A stretch of 64,000 nt of DNA, taken from NCBI RefSeq assembly GCF_018130165.1, contig NZ_JAFCLZ010000004.1, positions 248,001-312,000 on the forward strand. Direction: 5' to 3'. Positions 8,333 to 16,781 of the stretch are shown here, piece after piece. The position numbers and the translations under genes are program-made. The DNA comes from Bradyrhizobium sp. JYMT SZCCT0180. Lineage in GTDB: Bacteria > Pseudomonadota > Alphaproteobacteria > Rhizobiales > Xanthobacteraceae. The notes below the pieces were generated by a model. That model did not search any database and was not told the DNA's origin. It saw only the letters and a list, made by a program, of their open reading frames with translations. How positions within the stretch are numbered: the stretch's first letter is position 1; each line of letters begins with the position of its first letter.

Positions 8333-10620
8333 ATACGCACGTGAAAAAGATATCCGGCGAACCCGCCGACCTCAGCCGCCGCTCCTTCCTCGTCGGCACC
8401 GCCGCCGCGGGCCTTGCGCTCGGCTACTCCGCCGTCCCAGGCCTGCTCGGCGCCGATCAGGCGCTGGCGGCACCGGCCAAGTTCGATCCCAGCGTCTGGT
8501 ACTCGATCGGGCCGGATGGCCTGGTCACCGTGACGTGCGGCAAGGCCGATATGGGCCAGCACATCGCCTCGACCATGGCGCAGATCGTTTCCGAAGAGCT
8601 CGGCTCGTCCTGGAAGGACATGCGGGTTCAGCTGGCCTCCAACGATCCGAAGTTCAACGATCCCGTCCTGGGCGCGCAGATCACCGGCGGCAGCTGGTCG
8701 ACGATGATGAACTTCGATGCGATGAGCCGCGCGGGCGCCGCGGGGCGGATCGCGCTGACGCAGGCGGCGGCCACGATCATGGGCGTTCCCGCCGGCGAAC
8801 TGGTGGTGCGCGATTCCACCGTGTCGCATCCGAAGTCGAAGAAGTCGATGAGTTTTGCCGACATCGTCAAGAGCGGCAAGATCACCAAGACTTTCACACC
8901 CGATGAGCTCAAGGCGATCAAGCTCAAGACGCCGGATCAATACACCATGGTCGGCGTTTCGGTGCCGCAGCTCGACATTCCCCCGAAGAGCAACGGCACG
9001 GCCAAATACGGCATCGACGTCAATGTGCCGGGCATGGTCTACGGCGCTGTGGTGACCCCGCCGGTGCGGTTTGGCGCCACAGTGAAATCGGTCGATGATT
9101 CCGCGGCCAAGAAAGTGCCGGGCTTCATCAAGGTGGTGACGCTCGACGACAAGACCGGCAGCACGACTGGCTGGGTGGTGGCGGTAGCCAATACCTATGC
9201 CAATGCGAAGAAAGCGGCGGGAGCGCTGAAGATCGCCTATGACGGTGGTCCGAACGCCAAGCTGTCGAGCGAGTCGCTGCTCGATGAGGCGAAGCGGCTG
9301 CAGAAACTGGATGATTCCGGGCAGTTCTTCGTCAAGGACGGTGACACCGCGGCGGCCTTCGGTACCGCGGCGAAGGTGCTGGAGGCGGAATACACCACCA
9401 GCATCAACATCCATGCGCCGCTCGAGCCGATGAACGCCACCGCGGAGTTCAAGGGCGACATCCTGAATATCTATTCCGGCAACCAGTTCGCGACGCGCTC
9501 CGGCGCGATCGCGGCGGGCGCCGCCGGGATCGATCCAAAGTACGTCGTGATGCATCAGATGTGGCTGGGCGGCGGCTTCGGCCGGCGTCTCGACGCCGAC
9601 ATGATGGTGCCCGCCGTGCAGGCGGCGAAAGCCGTCGGCAAGCCGGTCAAGGTGATCTACTCCCGCGAAAACGACATGACCATGGACTATTCGCGCCCCC
9701 TGACCTTCCAGAAGGTCAAGGCGGGCCTCGACGGCGACGGCAAGCTGATCGCGCTCAATCACGACGTGGTCAGCGCGTGGCCGACGCAGCGCTGGGGCAT
9801 CCCCGATTTCCTGTCGCCTTCGGTCGACAAGAAGGGGCCGCTGGATGCGTTCACCGTGAACGGCGCGGATTTCTTCTATTCCGTGCCCAATCACAATGTG
9901 CGCGCCATCAAGAACGAGATGGCGCACAACGCCACCCCGTCGGGACAGCTGCGGTCGGTTGCACCGGGCTGGACCTTCTGGGCGGTCGAAAGCATGATCG
10001 ACGAACTCGCCCATGCCGCCGGCAAGGATCCCGCCGAGTACCGGATCTCCCTGCTTGACGGCAAGGGCAAGAACGATGGTGGGGCGCAGCGTCTGCGCAG
10101 CACACTCCTTGCGGCGATGGGCATGGCCGGCTACGGCACCGTCAAACTCCCCAAGGGCGAAGGCATGGGCGTAGCCTGCGTGTCGTCGCAGGAACGGGCC
10201 ACCGCGAGCTGGACCGCCTGCGTGGCCCATGTCGCGGTGTCGCCGAGCGGCGAGGTCAAGGTCAAGAAACTGACCGTGGCCACCGACGTCGGCATGCAGG
10301 TGCATCCCGACAACATCCGCGCCCAGGTCGAGGGCGCGGCGCTGTGGGGCCTGTCGCTCGCGATGTATGAAAAGGCGACGCTGAAGGACGGCGGTATCGA
10401 ACAGACCAACTTCGATACCTACACCCCGCTGCGCATGAGCCAGGTGCCGGAAGTCGCCGTCAACGTCATCGCCAACGGCGAAAAGCCGACCGGCGTCGGC
10501 GAGCCGGCGGTGACGGTGATCGCGCCCGCGCTCGGCAACGCCATCTTCAACGCCTGCGGCGCCCGCGTTCGGGCGTTGCCGATCACGGCGGAGGCGGTGA
10601 AGGCGAACATGAAGGCGTAG
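8329..10620 (+). CDS. iorB: Molybdopterin-binding large subunit of an isoquinoline-1-oxidoreductase-like enzyme, Tat exported
   Basis: This 763-residue protein begins at an ATG overlapping the iorA stop. A twin-arginine signal (LSRRSFLVGTAAAGLAL) is followed by the aldehyde oxidase/xanthine dehydrogenase fold: TCGKADMGQHIASTMAQIV, the duplicated Mo-binding domains (GNQFATRSGAIAAGAAG, WLGGGFGRRLDAD) and, near the end, the active-site Glu in TGVGEPAVTVIAPALGNAI. The small subunit lacks a Tat signal and probably travels with it. IorB-type enzymes lack a separate FAD subunit and usually donate electrons to a c-type cytochrome; none is encoded next door, and no XdhC-type maturation factor is visible. 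Confidence 0.9.
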   Translation: MNTHVKKISGEPADLSRRSFLVGTAAAGLALGYSAVPGLLGADQALAAPAKFDPSVWYSIGPDGLVTVTCGKADMGQHIASTMAQIVSEELGSSWKDMRVQLASNDPKFNDPVLGAQITGGSWSTMMNFDAMSRAGAAGRIALTQAAATIMGVPAGELVVRDSTVSHPKSKKSMSFADIVKSGKITKTFTPDELKAIKLKTPDQYTMVGVSVPQLDIPPKSNGTAKYGIDVNVPGMVYGAVVTPPVRFGATVKSVDDSAAKKVPGFIKVVTLDDKTGSTTGWVVAVANTYANAKKAAGALKIAYDGGPNAKLSSESLLDEAKRLQKLDDSGQFFVKDGDTAAAFGTAAKVLEAEYTTSINIHAPLEPMNATAEFKGDILNIYSGNQFATRSGAIAAGAAGIDPKYVVMHQMWLGGGFGRRLDADMMVPAVQAAKAVGKPVKVIYSRENDMTMDYSRPLTFQKVKAGLDGDGKLIALNHDVVSAWPTQRWGIPDFLSPSVDKKGPLDAFTVNGADFFYSVPNHNVRAIKNEMAHNATPSGQLRSVAPGWTFWAVESMIDELAHAAGKDPAEYRISLLDGKGKNDGGAQRLRSTLLAAMGMAGYGTVKLPKGEGMGVACVSSQERATASWTACVAHVAVSPSGEVKVKKLTVATDVGMQVHPDNIRAQVEGAALWGLSLAMYEKATLKDGGIEQTNFDTYTPLRMSQVPEVAVNVIANGEKPTGVGEPAVTVIAPALGNAIFNACGARVRALPITAEAVKANMKA

Positions 10621-10647
10621 GGCGACTCAAGTTACGCAACAACAACG

Positions 10648-10677
10648 ATCCGCCGGAGATGTCTCCGGCGGATTTTT
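10648..10677 (+). terminator. Rho-independent terminator after iorB
   Basis: A strong hairpin formed by TCCGCCGGAGA (10649-10659) and TCTCCGGCGGA (10662-10672) is followed by TTTTT at 10673-10677. It lies 28 bp after the iorB stop and closes the iorAB operon. Confidence 0.9.
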
Positions 10678-10703
10678 GCGTTGTTGGCGCGAAACTCCCA
10701 CAC

Positions 10704-10784
10704 CCGTCATTGCGAGCGCAGCGAAGCAATCCATTCCTCCGCATGCCGCGCTATGGATTGCTTCGCTTCGCTCGCAATGACGGG
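10704..10784. repeat. REP-like element ('gtcattgcgag...aagcaatcca' family), complete copy
   Basis: The element reads CCGTCATTGCGAGCGCAGCG, then GAAGCAATCCAT, a short loop, ATGGATTGCTTCG and CTCGCAATGACGG, so both halves pair over about 30 bases. Related copies lie at 37605-37714, 40791-40912 and 44387-44472, and a half copy at 22001-22030. Confidence 0.9.
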
Positions 10785-10843
10785 GAAGCACGCCCTACGC
10801 ACTGTCAACGTAACTCCCGTTTGGACCTTTAACGGGCTCAGCC

Positions 10844-11461
10844 TTAAATAATTTGACACTTGAACAGGCAAAGAGCTTCGCGAAGGCCCGCGGCCTCCAG
10901 CGCATCGCCCAGCGCTCCGCTTACGAAGATCGATTTCAGAAGCAGAGGGTCAACCCAAACGTCAGATCCACCCAGCGCATCGCGAGAAACCGCGATCGCA
11001 CCGTCAGACATCGCGAATGGAAATACGCACCAGTCCCGACTGCCTCCGCTGTTCGGCCTTGCAGCCGGAGAGTGGGCTTCCAAAAATGCGCTCTTCATGC
11101 CTCCAAATATCCAGGAGAAATATGATCCTGCGATCGGGGTCGTGTTGTCACTTCGGAACGCCCCTTCAGTAACTGGGTAGAGCGCCCCATTGCCGAGATC
11201 GAATTGACTCAAGATTTCTGCCACGCGAGCGGACACGATACATTGCCCCTCCGCAAAAAACATATCGGGGATGGAACGATCCTCGTCTTTGTCGAGCCAT
11301 ACACGCTTAGGGCACATGTCCGCGGAAACGAATTCGCCACGATCGTTGCGCGTTACTCCTTCGATAGCCCGCGCTCGATCATTCTGGAAGATATCCGTGT
11401 AGGCATACAAAATGAGCATGGAAGTTTGCATAGCCTTGCTGACCCATACGTGATCGGTCAT
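10844..11461 (-). CDS. Imm11-like (DUF1629) immunity-type protein, orphan
   Basis: The 205-residue product has the layout I associate with the Imm11/DUF1629 family (PF07791-type). It is an all-soluble protein with a central FSWIFGGMKSAFLEAHSP stretch and a C-terminal module with VDPLLLKSIFVSGALGDALE followed by AAGLREALCLFKCQII, matching the family ending where a 'sdrl.dal..agl' helix is followed by a final beta strand. Such proteins neutralise polymorphic toxins delivered between bacteria. No toxin, VgrG, PAAR or TPS gene is adjacent. The local sequence is visibly richer in A+T than its neighbours, which hints at transfer. The family call is from memory of the pattern and moderate in confidence; the gene itself looks real. 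Confidence 0.5.
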   Translation of the reverse strand: MTDHVWVSKAMQTSMLILYAYTDIFQNDRARAIEGVTRNDRGEFVSADMCPKRVWLDKDEDRSIPDMFFAEGQCIVSARVAEILSQFDLGNGALYPVTEGAFRSDNTTPIAGSYFSWIFGGMKSAFLEAHSPAARPNSGGSRDWCVFPFAMSDGAIAVSRDALGGSDVWVDPLLLKSIFVSGALGDALEAAGLREALCLFKCQII

Positions 11462-11612
11462 CTCTCTCTCCTAACCCGTAATGGCGCGATCTACGCACAG
11501 GATACACACGCCGACTTGAAATGCGTAATTCCTGCGCGCCCCCCCGCGGACTGACCCTCAAGGCCCTACGCAGCTAAGCTTCCGCTTTGGATGGTTCGCA
11601 GTCGTTAGTTGC

Positions 11613-12266
11613 TCAAACCTGCGCCAGCAATATCTCGGCCAAAGCCTCGGGCTGCAGCCGTGCTACATTGTGCCCGCAATCGAAGGCAAAGGTCGACCAC
11701 TCCGGCTCGCGGCTCAGGCGTTGATAAAGGTCGAGGAACGGACTTCCCTCCCATCCATGCGCGCCGACGAAGGTCTTGCGCGGCACTTCGCGCCAGCGTC
11801 CGCTGAGATTGATCGACTGGAGAAACGTCCCCATCGGATGCGGCCGGCAGCGCGGGTCAAGCGTGGGAGGCGGCGCGGAGTTTAGTCCGTCGGCCTGCGC
11901 GCCCGTGACGAACATGTCTCGAAAACGCGGCGTCGTCAGCGACCAGACCGAGTCGCCGGAATCAGGCACATAGGCGTCCACATAGACCAGCGCCCGGATT
12001 TTCGACGGCGCAGCATCGGCCGCGCCGCTCACGACCATCCCGCCGTAGGATTGACCAACAAGGACCACGTCGCCCTGCTGCGACTTCACGGTACTGACGA
12101 CCTCACCAATGTGGGTTTCAAGATTCGCCGTCGGGGCGGGTTCATCGCCGAGCCCTGAGAGCGTGATCGGCAAGGCTTTGTGCCCGTGCGCGGCAAGTAT
12201 CTCGGCCACCTGTTGGTAGACCCAGCCGCCCTGCCAGCCTCCGGCGATGAGGATAAAGGTGGCCAT
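11613..12266 (-). CDS. Alpha/beta hydrolase (methylesterase/EstC-like)
   Basis: The ATG at 12266 gives MATFILIAGGWQGGWVYQQV, with AGGAAAG seven bases upstream; an in-frame extension of eight codons has no comparable site. The family marks are the oxyanion region GGWQGGW, the nucleophile elbow GQSYGGMVV (Ser about residue 78), and a late His in FDCGHNVARLQPEALAE. The arrangement is that of the pheophytinase/salicylate-methylesterase-like subgroup of alpha/beta hydrolases. At 217 residues it is a compact cytoplasmic enzyme. The substrate is unknown. Confidence 0.88.
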   Translation of the reverse strand: MATFILIAGGWQGGWVYQQVAEILAAHGHKALPITLSGLGDEPAPTANLETHIGEVVSTVKSQQGDVVLVGQSYGGMVVSGAADAAPSKIRALVYVDAYVPDSGDSVWSLTTPRFRDMFVTGAQADGLNSAPPPTLDPRCRPHPMGTFLQSINLSGRWREVPRKTFVGAHGWEGSPFLDLYQRLSREPEWSTFAFDCGHNVARLQPEALAEILLAQV

Positions 12267-12360
12267 GTGATTCTTTCCTGACGTTGACACCTGCGAAACT
12301 TCGGCATCGCTTTCGCCGAAATCAAGACCACGTGCCGACGGACTGTGCTAAATTGAAGCT

Positions 12361-12423
12361 CGTAGAGCGACGTCCCCTTAATCCGCCATCTCGTACCGAT
12401 CGGCGGGTCAAGGAGAACCCGCC
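12361..12423. repeat. Dispersed ~60-bp repeat, copy 1 (left of the aminotransferase gene)
   Basis: CGTAGAGCGACG is followed by TTAATCCGCCATCTCGTA, GATCGGCGGGTCAAGGAG and a final CCGCC. The same words in the same order and spacing occur at 13831-13893, giving direct copies on either side of the gene at 12494-13801. Confidence 0.8.
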
Positions 12424-12493
12424 TTACACGCTGATGTCATGAAGCTGTCGTCTCAAATTGAGATCAAGCGCCCCTGATCCGAGGGAGGCTATC

Positions 12494-13801
12494 ATGAACC
12501 GGACCCCGCAGTTTTCCAGGCGCGGCGTGCTGGGTGGCACGGCGGCGGCTATCGTCACGGCCAGCAGCGCCAGCGCGCAAAATGGCGCATCGTCACTTCC
12601 GTCGTTCACGCGGACTGGCGACAGCATCGCGCAGGACCGGACGTTCTGGGAGCAAGTCGCGTCGCTCTATGACGTCGATCGCAGCATGGCCAATCTGGAG
12701 AACGGCTATTGGGGCATCATGGCCAGGCCGGTTCTTGCTGAATTCGTTCGCCAGACCGAGAGGATCAATCAGCAGAATACCGCCTATGCCCGCACCAAAT
12801 TCGGCGCGGATTCCGACGCGGTCGTCAGCGCGCTCGCACGTACGGCCGGTGTCGACAAGGACGAGATCGCCATCACCCGGGGGGCGACCGAGGCGCTGCA
12901 GAATCTCATCGTCAACTATAACCGTCTCCAGCCCGGCGATTCCGTTCTCTACGCCGATCTCGACTATGACTCGATGCAATTCGCGATGGAGTGGCTGAAA
13001 GACCGGCGCGGCGTCGGCGTTTTCAAGATCGCGCTGCCGGAACCTGCCACCAGGCAGGCCATTCTCGATGCCTACGCCAAAGCCATCCGCGAAACGCCGA
13101 AGCTGAAGCTGATCCTGCTTACCCATCTCAGCCATCGCACCGGATTGATCATCCCGGTCAAGGAAATCGCCGCGATGGCGCGTGAGAAGAACATCGACGT
13201 CATTCTCGATGCCGCGCATTCATGGGGTCAGGTCGATTTTCAGATCGCCGATCTCGGCGTCGATTTCATCGGCTTCAACCTGCACAAATGGATCGGGGCG
13301 CCGGTCGGCATAGGCTTCCTCTATATTCGGAAGGGCCGTCTCGACGCGATCGACCGGCACTATGGCGACGGCAGTTTCGATCCGAACGACATCCGCACGC
13401 GCGTCCATACCGGTACCGCGAATTTTGCGACCATCCTGACGCTTCCGCTGGCGTTGAAGTTACACGAGACCATCGGCACGGCGGCCAAGGCCGCACGTCT
13501 GCGCTATCTGCGCGACCGCTGGGTCGCAAAGGCGCGCGCGTTGCCGAACATCGAGGTGCTGACGCCGGACGAGCCGGGGTTGGCTGCAGGGATCACTTCA
13601 TTCCGGGTCAAGAACAAGGGATCGCGCGAGGACAACAATGCGCTGGTTGTCGCCTTGCGCGACAGGCACAAGGTTCTCACCGTGCGCCGCGATGGCGTAG
13701 CCAGGGGGCAGTGCATTCGCGTCAGCCCCGCGCTCTACACGACCGAGGAAGAACTCGATCGCTTCGTCGCCGCTCTCGCGGTTGAGACGAATATGGGTTG
13801 A
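12494..13801 (+). CDS. Tat-exported class V aminotransferase (isopenicillin-N-epimerase-like)
   Basis: The 435-residue protein starts with a twin-arginine signal (FSRRGVLGGTAAAIVTASSA) and continues into a PLP class V fold. The cofactor-binding Asp and His are in ILDAAHSW (about residues 239 and 242), and the Schiff-base Lys is K265 in GFNLHKWIGAP. ITRGATEALQNLI near residue 130 is the phosphate-binding turn. Members related to isopenicillin N epimerase or cysteine desulfurase racemise, deaminate or desulfurate amino acids; the reaction here is unknown. Because PLP is loaded in the cytoplasm, Tat export of the folded enzyme makes sense. GGGAGG precedes the ATG. No operon partner is evident. 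Confidence 0.88.
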   Translation: MNRTPQFSRRGVLGGTAAAIVTASSASAQNGASSLPSFTRTGDSIAQDRTFWEQVASLYDVDRSMANLENGYWGIMARPVLAEFVRQTERINQQNTAYARTKFGADSDAVVSALARTAGVDKDEIAITRGATEALQNLIVNYNRLQPGDSVLYADLDYDSMQFAMEWLKDRRGVGVFKIALPEPATRQAILDAYAKAIRETPKLKLILLTHLSHRTGLIIPVKEIAAMAREKNIDVILDAAHSWGQVDFQIADLGVDFIGFNLHKWIGAPVGIGFLYIRKGRLDAIDRHYGDGSFDPNDIRTRVHTGTANFATILTLPLALKLHETIGTAAKAARLRYLRDRWVAKARALPNIEVLTPDEPGLAAGITSFRVKNKGSREDNNALVVALRDRHKVLTVRRDGVARGQCIRVSPALYTTEEELDRFVAALAVETNMG

Positions 13802-13830
13802 AGTCAAGCTCCGTGCCGCAAGCGCGAGGC

Positions 13831-13893
13831 CGTAGGGCGGATTCGCTTTAATCCGCCATCTCGTATGGATCTGCGGGTTAAGGACAGCCGCCC
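13831..13893. repeat. Dispersed ~60-bp repeat, copy 2 (right of the aminotransferase gene)
   Basis: CGTAGGGCGGATTCGCTTTA is followed by ATCCGCCATCTCGTA, GATCTGCGGGTTAAGGA and CCGCCC. It is in the same orientation as the copy at 12361-12423 and here is also internally palindromic (GGGCGGATT with AATCCGCC). Confidence 0.8.
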
Positions 13894-13903
13894 GACACCG
13901 CTC

Positions 13904-14692
13904 CTAATCCTCAAGAATGATCTCGTCACCCGGGCGAACCAATCCCTCCACCAGCACGGCGGCGTAGACGCCGGCTCTGTTGTCATGATTCTTGGCGACA
14001 TACTGCAAAATATCGGTGTTCTCCTCCAGCGACTCCGGATCTATGTTGATCATGCGGCAACGGATGTCGCGTTCCAGAATGTGAACCGTCAGTTTCGGGC
14101 CGATCCGAAGCCGCCGGCCGACGAAGGCGTCTTCGGCAAAGCTTTCGCCGGAATTGAGATCGACATAAAGGTTTTCGCGAAAGCGGCGCTTGTCGAGCCT
14201 CAAACCCACCGCGCGGCCGATGCCGTCAATCGTCCGGGTCGCAAGCAGCGAAAGCGGACGGCAATCCGTGATCGCGCGATCGGACCGTCGCATGGTCAGT
14301 TCACCCGGCGAGGACTTGTCGGTCAGTGCGCCGAGCAATCTTTCATCATCAATCCTAAGAATTTCTCCCGACGGTGTCGCGACATCGACAGCGAGATCCT
14401 CAAGGCTTGGATAAAGCGGGGTGATGCCAGGTCCGCGCGCCTCGGCCTCGGCAAGGTTGCTCGGCAGCACCGAACGCGCCGGCTCGCGGAAAAACGGACG
14501 ATAGCGCAGCATATCCGGGCGAGCCCGCGCCGTCAGATACGGAAATGCGGTGGGCGCGGCCGAGTTATGGACCGCGTAAAGGCGGTCGCCCAAAACTCCG
14601 GAGAAACTGACATAGGCTTCCGGCAGCATTTCGCCGCGCATGCTCTTCACGGGATAGCGCCAAACACTTTCGACCCGACCAACAACATTCAT
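13904..14692 (-). CDS. MOSC domain protein
   Basis: The 262-residue protein begins with the MOSC N-terminal beta-barrel signature (VESVWRYPVKSMRGEMLP, then VLGDRLYAVHN) and a C-terminal MOSC domain including RRFRENLYVDL, GRRLRIGPKLTVHILERDI and a conserved Cys in DIRCRMINIDPES. This Cys is the expected ligand for sulfur or molybdenum cofactor transfer. The family includes mARC/YcbX-type proteins that reduce N-hydroxylated compounds or traffic sulfur to Moco enzymes. Unlike YcbX it has no C-terminal ferredoxin domain. It could serve the iorAB Mo-hydroxylase upstream, but distance and orientation give no operon link. Confidence 0.85.
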   Translation of the reverse strand: MNVVGRVESVWRYPVKSMRGEMLPEAYVSFSGVLGDRLYAVHNSAAPTAFPYLTARARPDMLRYRPFFREPARSVLPSNLAEAEARGPGITPLYPSLEDLAVDVATPSGEILRIDDERLLGALTDKSSPGELTMRRSDRAITDCRPLSLLATRTIDGIGRAVGLRLDKRRFRENLYVDLNSGESFAEDAFVGRRLRIGPKLTVHILERDIRCRMINIDPESLEENTDILQYVAKNHDNRAGVYAAVLVEGLVRPGDEIILED

Positions 14693-14799
14693 CCAAATCG
14701 ACCGCGGCTGATTGCATTATTTTTCACCGTAGTTTCCTTTCAGATGAATTGCAAAAGCCGGACTGAGTCGCCCCGCCCGCAAGCAGAATGTTGCGGCAC

Positions 14800-15265
14800 A
14801 CGTGCGGCAAATCAACCCGACGGGCAAATCACTTCCGATTTACAGAAATCATGTCAAGCCCCGAAACAAAAAATATTTTGCTTTCGCCGTCGAGCAAATC
14901 ATCTCTACGAGTTTGCGTTATCCCGTCCCACTCAGAGGGGCGTTGGCCATCGTCACAACGAGGGGCGGGTTGCGGTGGACGTGACAGTTGCGATTGACGG
15001 TCGCGGCTGAAGCGTACGGTGAAAGCGTGTGGTCCTGGCGCCCGTAACGGCGTCAAGTCCTTAAGGGAGCTAACGCTTCCGAGGGGCGACGGTGGCAATA
15101 GAGGCCGTCTCACCGGGGAGAGCGCGTTATAAGCCGTAAAGCCATTGCGCAGGGAATGTCGGATGCTCTCCGCTGCCCTGTATGCTCGTGTGCAGCTTTG
15201 TTTGCACTATTCGCACACGAGACCGCGGGTGCAGCGCGCATCCGGCATTCCCTGCGCCCTCTGAT
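14800..15265. repeat. Composite structured dispersed element, non-coding
   Basis: Short reading frames here look spurious. The region holds ordered blocks: an A/T-rich word (AAACAAAAAATATTTTGC at about 14863-14880), AGAGGGGCGTTGGCCATCGT (about 14935), a hairpin block CGTACGGTGAAAGCGTGTGG, TCACCGGGGAGAGCGCGT, and a long inverted repeat in which GCGCAGGGAATGTCGGATG (about 15147) pairs with CATCCGGCATTCCCTGCGC (about 15240). An inner hairpin CTCGTGTGC / GCACACGAG lies inside it. I recall closely similar blocks repeated in many Bradyrhizobium and Rhodopseudomonas genomes; that is memory, not a search. The boundaries are approximate. Confidence 0.65.
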
Positions 15266-15336
15266 TTCTTTGGGTGCGAAAGAATTTTCAACAGCTCGGG
15301 CGCAATGCGTCGCGAGAATGCGAAAACTATATCCAC

Positions 15337-15459
15337 GTCGTCCCGGGCTTGACCCGGGACCCATACGCCGCGGCCCATCGGTGAGGGCGCCGGCGTTAGA
15401 GACCTTCTACAGCAACGACCGCCGCGGCGTATGGGTCCCGGCTCAAGGCCGGGACGACA
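15337..15459. repeat. REP-like element ('catacgccgcgg' family), second copy
   Basis: CGTCCCGGGCTTGACCCGGG and CCATACGCCGCGG at the left pair with CCGCGGCGTATGGGTCCCGG and CCGGGACGAC at the right, leaving a loop of about 40 bases. It matches the element at 5472-5620 without that copy's nested palindrome. Together with 14800-15265 it fills the 890-bp gap before the HD-GYP gene. Confidence 0.88.
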
Positions 15460-15579
15460 GTGAATCCCTAAAATTCTATCGATCCCGATCAATCAACATT
15501 CACGATACGTCTTAAGCCACAGGGAACTCCTTATCCGGTAGCTTGGCGGACGGTCATCACCGCAAGGCCCTGGGGTCCT

Positions 15580-16677
15580 ATGACAGCATTAACCAACAAG
15601 ACTCCGTCCAAGCGCCGGCTGCTGCTGGCGTCGGATCGGAGCGATCAAAGCAGCGAACTGGCCGGCATTCTGCAGTCGGTCGGCCAGGTGGACATGATCG
15701 CCACCACGGATATTCCCGACGCGCCGGCGCGCGATCTCTCCGGCATCGTGGTCGACATCAATTTGCGCTCGGCCGAGAGCGTGCAGATGGTGCGCAACAA
15801 GCTGCGCACCGAGGCCTATCGCGAAATGCCGCGGCTGTTCGTGCTGGCGGACGCGCTGCATCACGGATCGATGCAGGCTTGGGCGCTCGGCGCCACCGAC
15901 ACCATCGCGCGCCCGTTCGACGCGCAGGGCATCCTGCAGCGCATCCGGGCCGCATTCCCGGACGACAGTTCCTACAACGAGACCGACCGCGGCAAGGCGC
16001 TGAACCGCGGCGTCGAAGCCGCGCACGGCGTCATGGTCAGGATCTTCAACGGCATGCGGGCCGGCGAGCCGCTGAAATACAGCGACATCGTGCAGGCCGA
16101 GAACAAGATTCTGAAAGCCATCAAGCACACCTCGCTGCGTGAATGGCTGACGACGGTCGGTTGCCACCACACCGACAGCTATCGGCACTGCCTGTTCGTG
16201 ACCGGCTTTGCGGTCGCCTTCGCGCAGCACCTCGGCATGCGCGAGGACGACCAGCGCCGTCTCGCCCGCGCCGCATTGCTGCACGACGTCGGCAAGGCGT
16301 TCGTTCCGGTCGCGATCCTCGACAAGCCGGATCCGCTGACGCCGGAGGAAATGCACGAGATGCGCAAGCATCCGCGCCGCGGCTATGAGGCGCTGGCGGC
16401 GCAAGGCGGTTTTCCGCCGGAAATGCTCGATGTGGTGCTGCACCACCATGAATTCCTCGACGGCACCGGCTACCCCGACGGCCTCTCCGGCAAGGAGATC
16501 AGCGACATCGTGCGCCTGACGACGATCGTCGACATCTACGCCGCGCTCGTCGAGAAGCGCGCCTACCGGCTGCAGTTCACCCACGTCAAGGCGTTCGGGG
16601 TGATGGAAGAGATGGGCGACAAGCTCGACCAGCATTTGCTGCAGGCCTTCCGCCCGATCGCGTTCGGGTATGGCTAG
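15580..16677 (+). CDS. HD-GYP domain cyclic-di-GMP phosphodiesterase with receiver-like N-terminus
   Basis: The first ~125 of 365 residues look like a response-regulator receiver fold (LLLASDRSDQSSELAGILQ, VVDINLRSAESVQMV, ATDTIARPFDAQGILQRI), but the usual acidic pocket is degenerate, so phosphorylation is doubtful. The C-terminal half is HD-GYP: LLHDVGKAFVPVAIL supplies the HD pair, then VVLHHHEFLDGTGYPDGLSG gives the HHE and GYP motifs, and DIYAALVEKRAYR closes the domain. HD-GYP enzymes hydrolyse c-di-GMP to GMP at a di- or tri-iron centre. It is monocistronic and precedes a REP element. It adds to the two EAL proteins at 29-34 kb as a third likely c-di-GMP enzyme in this window. Confidence 0.9.
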   Translation: MTALTNKTPSKRRLLLASDRSDQSSELAGILQSVGQVDMIATTDIPDAPARDLSGIVVDINLRSAESVQMVRNKLRTEAYREMPRLFVLADALHHGSMQAWALGATDTIARPFDAQGILQRIRAAFPDDSSYNETDRGKALNRGVEAAHGVMVRIFNGMRAGEPLKYSDIVQAENKILKAIKHTSLREWLTTVGCHHTDSYRHCLFVTGFAVAFAQHLGMREDDQRRLARAALLHDVGKAFVPVAILDKPDPLTPEEMHEMRKHPRRGYEALAAQGGFPPEMLDVVLHHHEFLDGTGYPDGLSGKEISDIVRLTTIVDIYAALVEKRAYRLQFTHVKAFGVMEEMGDKLDQHLLQAFRPIAFGYG

Positions 16678-16683
16678 TCTCCA

Positions 16684-16767
16684 CCGTCATTCCGGGATGG
16701 TGCGCTAGCACCAGACCCGGAATCTCGAGATTCCGGGCTGGATGCTGCGCATCGCCCCGGAATGACG
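16684..16767. repeat. REP-like palindromic element ('gtcattccggga' type)
   Basis: CGTCATTCCGGGATGGTGCG at the left pairs with CGCCCCGGAATGACG at the right, and the centre holds CCCGGAATCTCGAGATTCCGGG, itself a palindrome. It lies between the convergent HD-GYP gene and the ligase gene. Confidence 0.85.
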
Positions 16768-16781
16768 TGCTAAGGCGCACC

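Noticed and set aside
8245..10305. Long minus-strand open frame (686 codons) opposite iorB
   Set aside because: It is rich in His, Arg and Asp, lacks domain patterns and mirrors the codons of a clear molybdenum hydroxylase subunit; a high-GC shadow.
7841..10620. Xanthine dehydrogenase operon
   Set aside because: The large subunit has a Tat signal and no FAD subunit gene is present, so the IorAB-type label fits better.
14829..15113. Reading frame on the minus strand within the composite repeat
   Set aside because: It lies in a structured non-coding repeat, has no protein-like pattern or ribosome-binding site, and reads as compositional noise.
15156..15515. Plus-strand frame with CPVCSCAALFALFAHETAG
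   Set aside because: It overlaps two palindromic repeats, and similar frames are a known by-product of these repeats, not genes.
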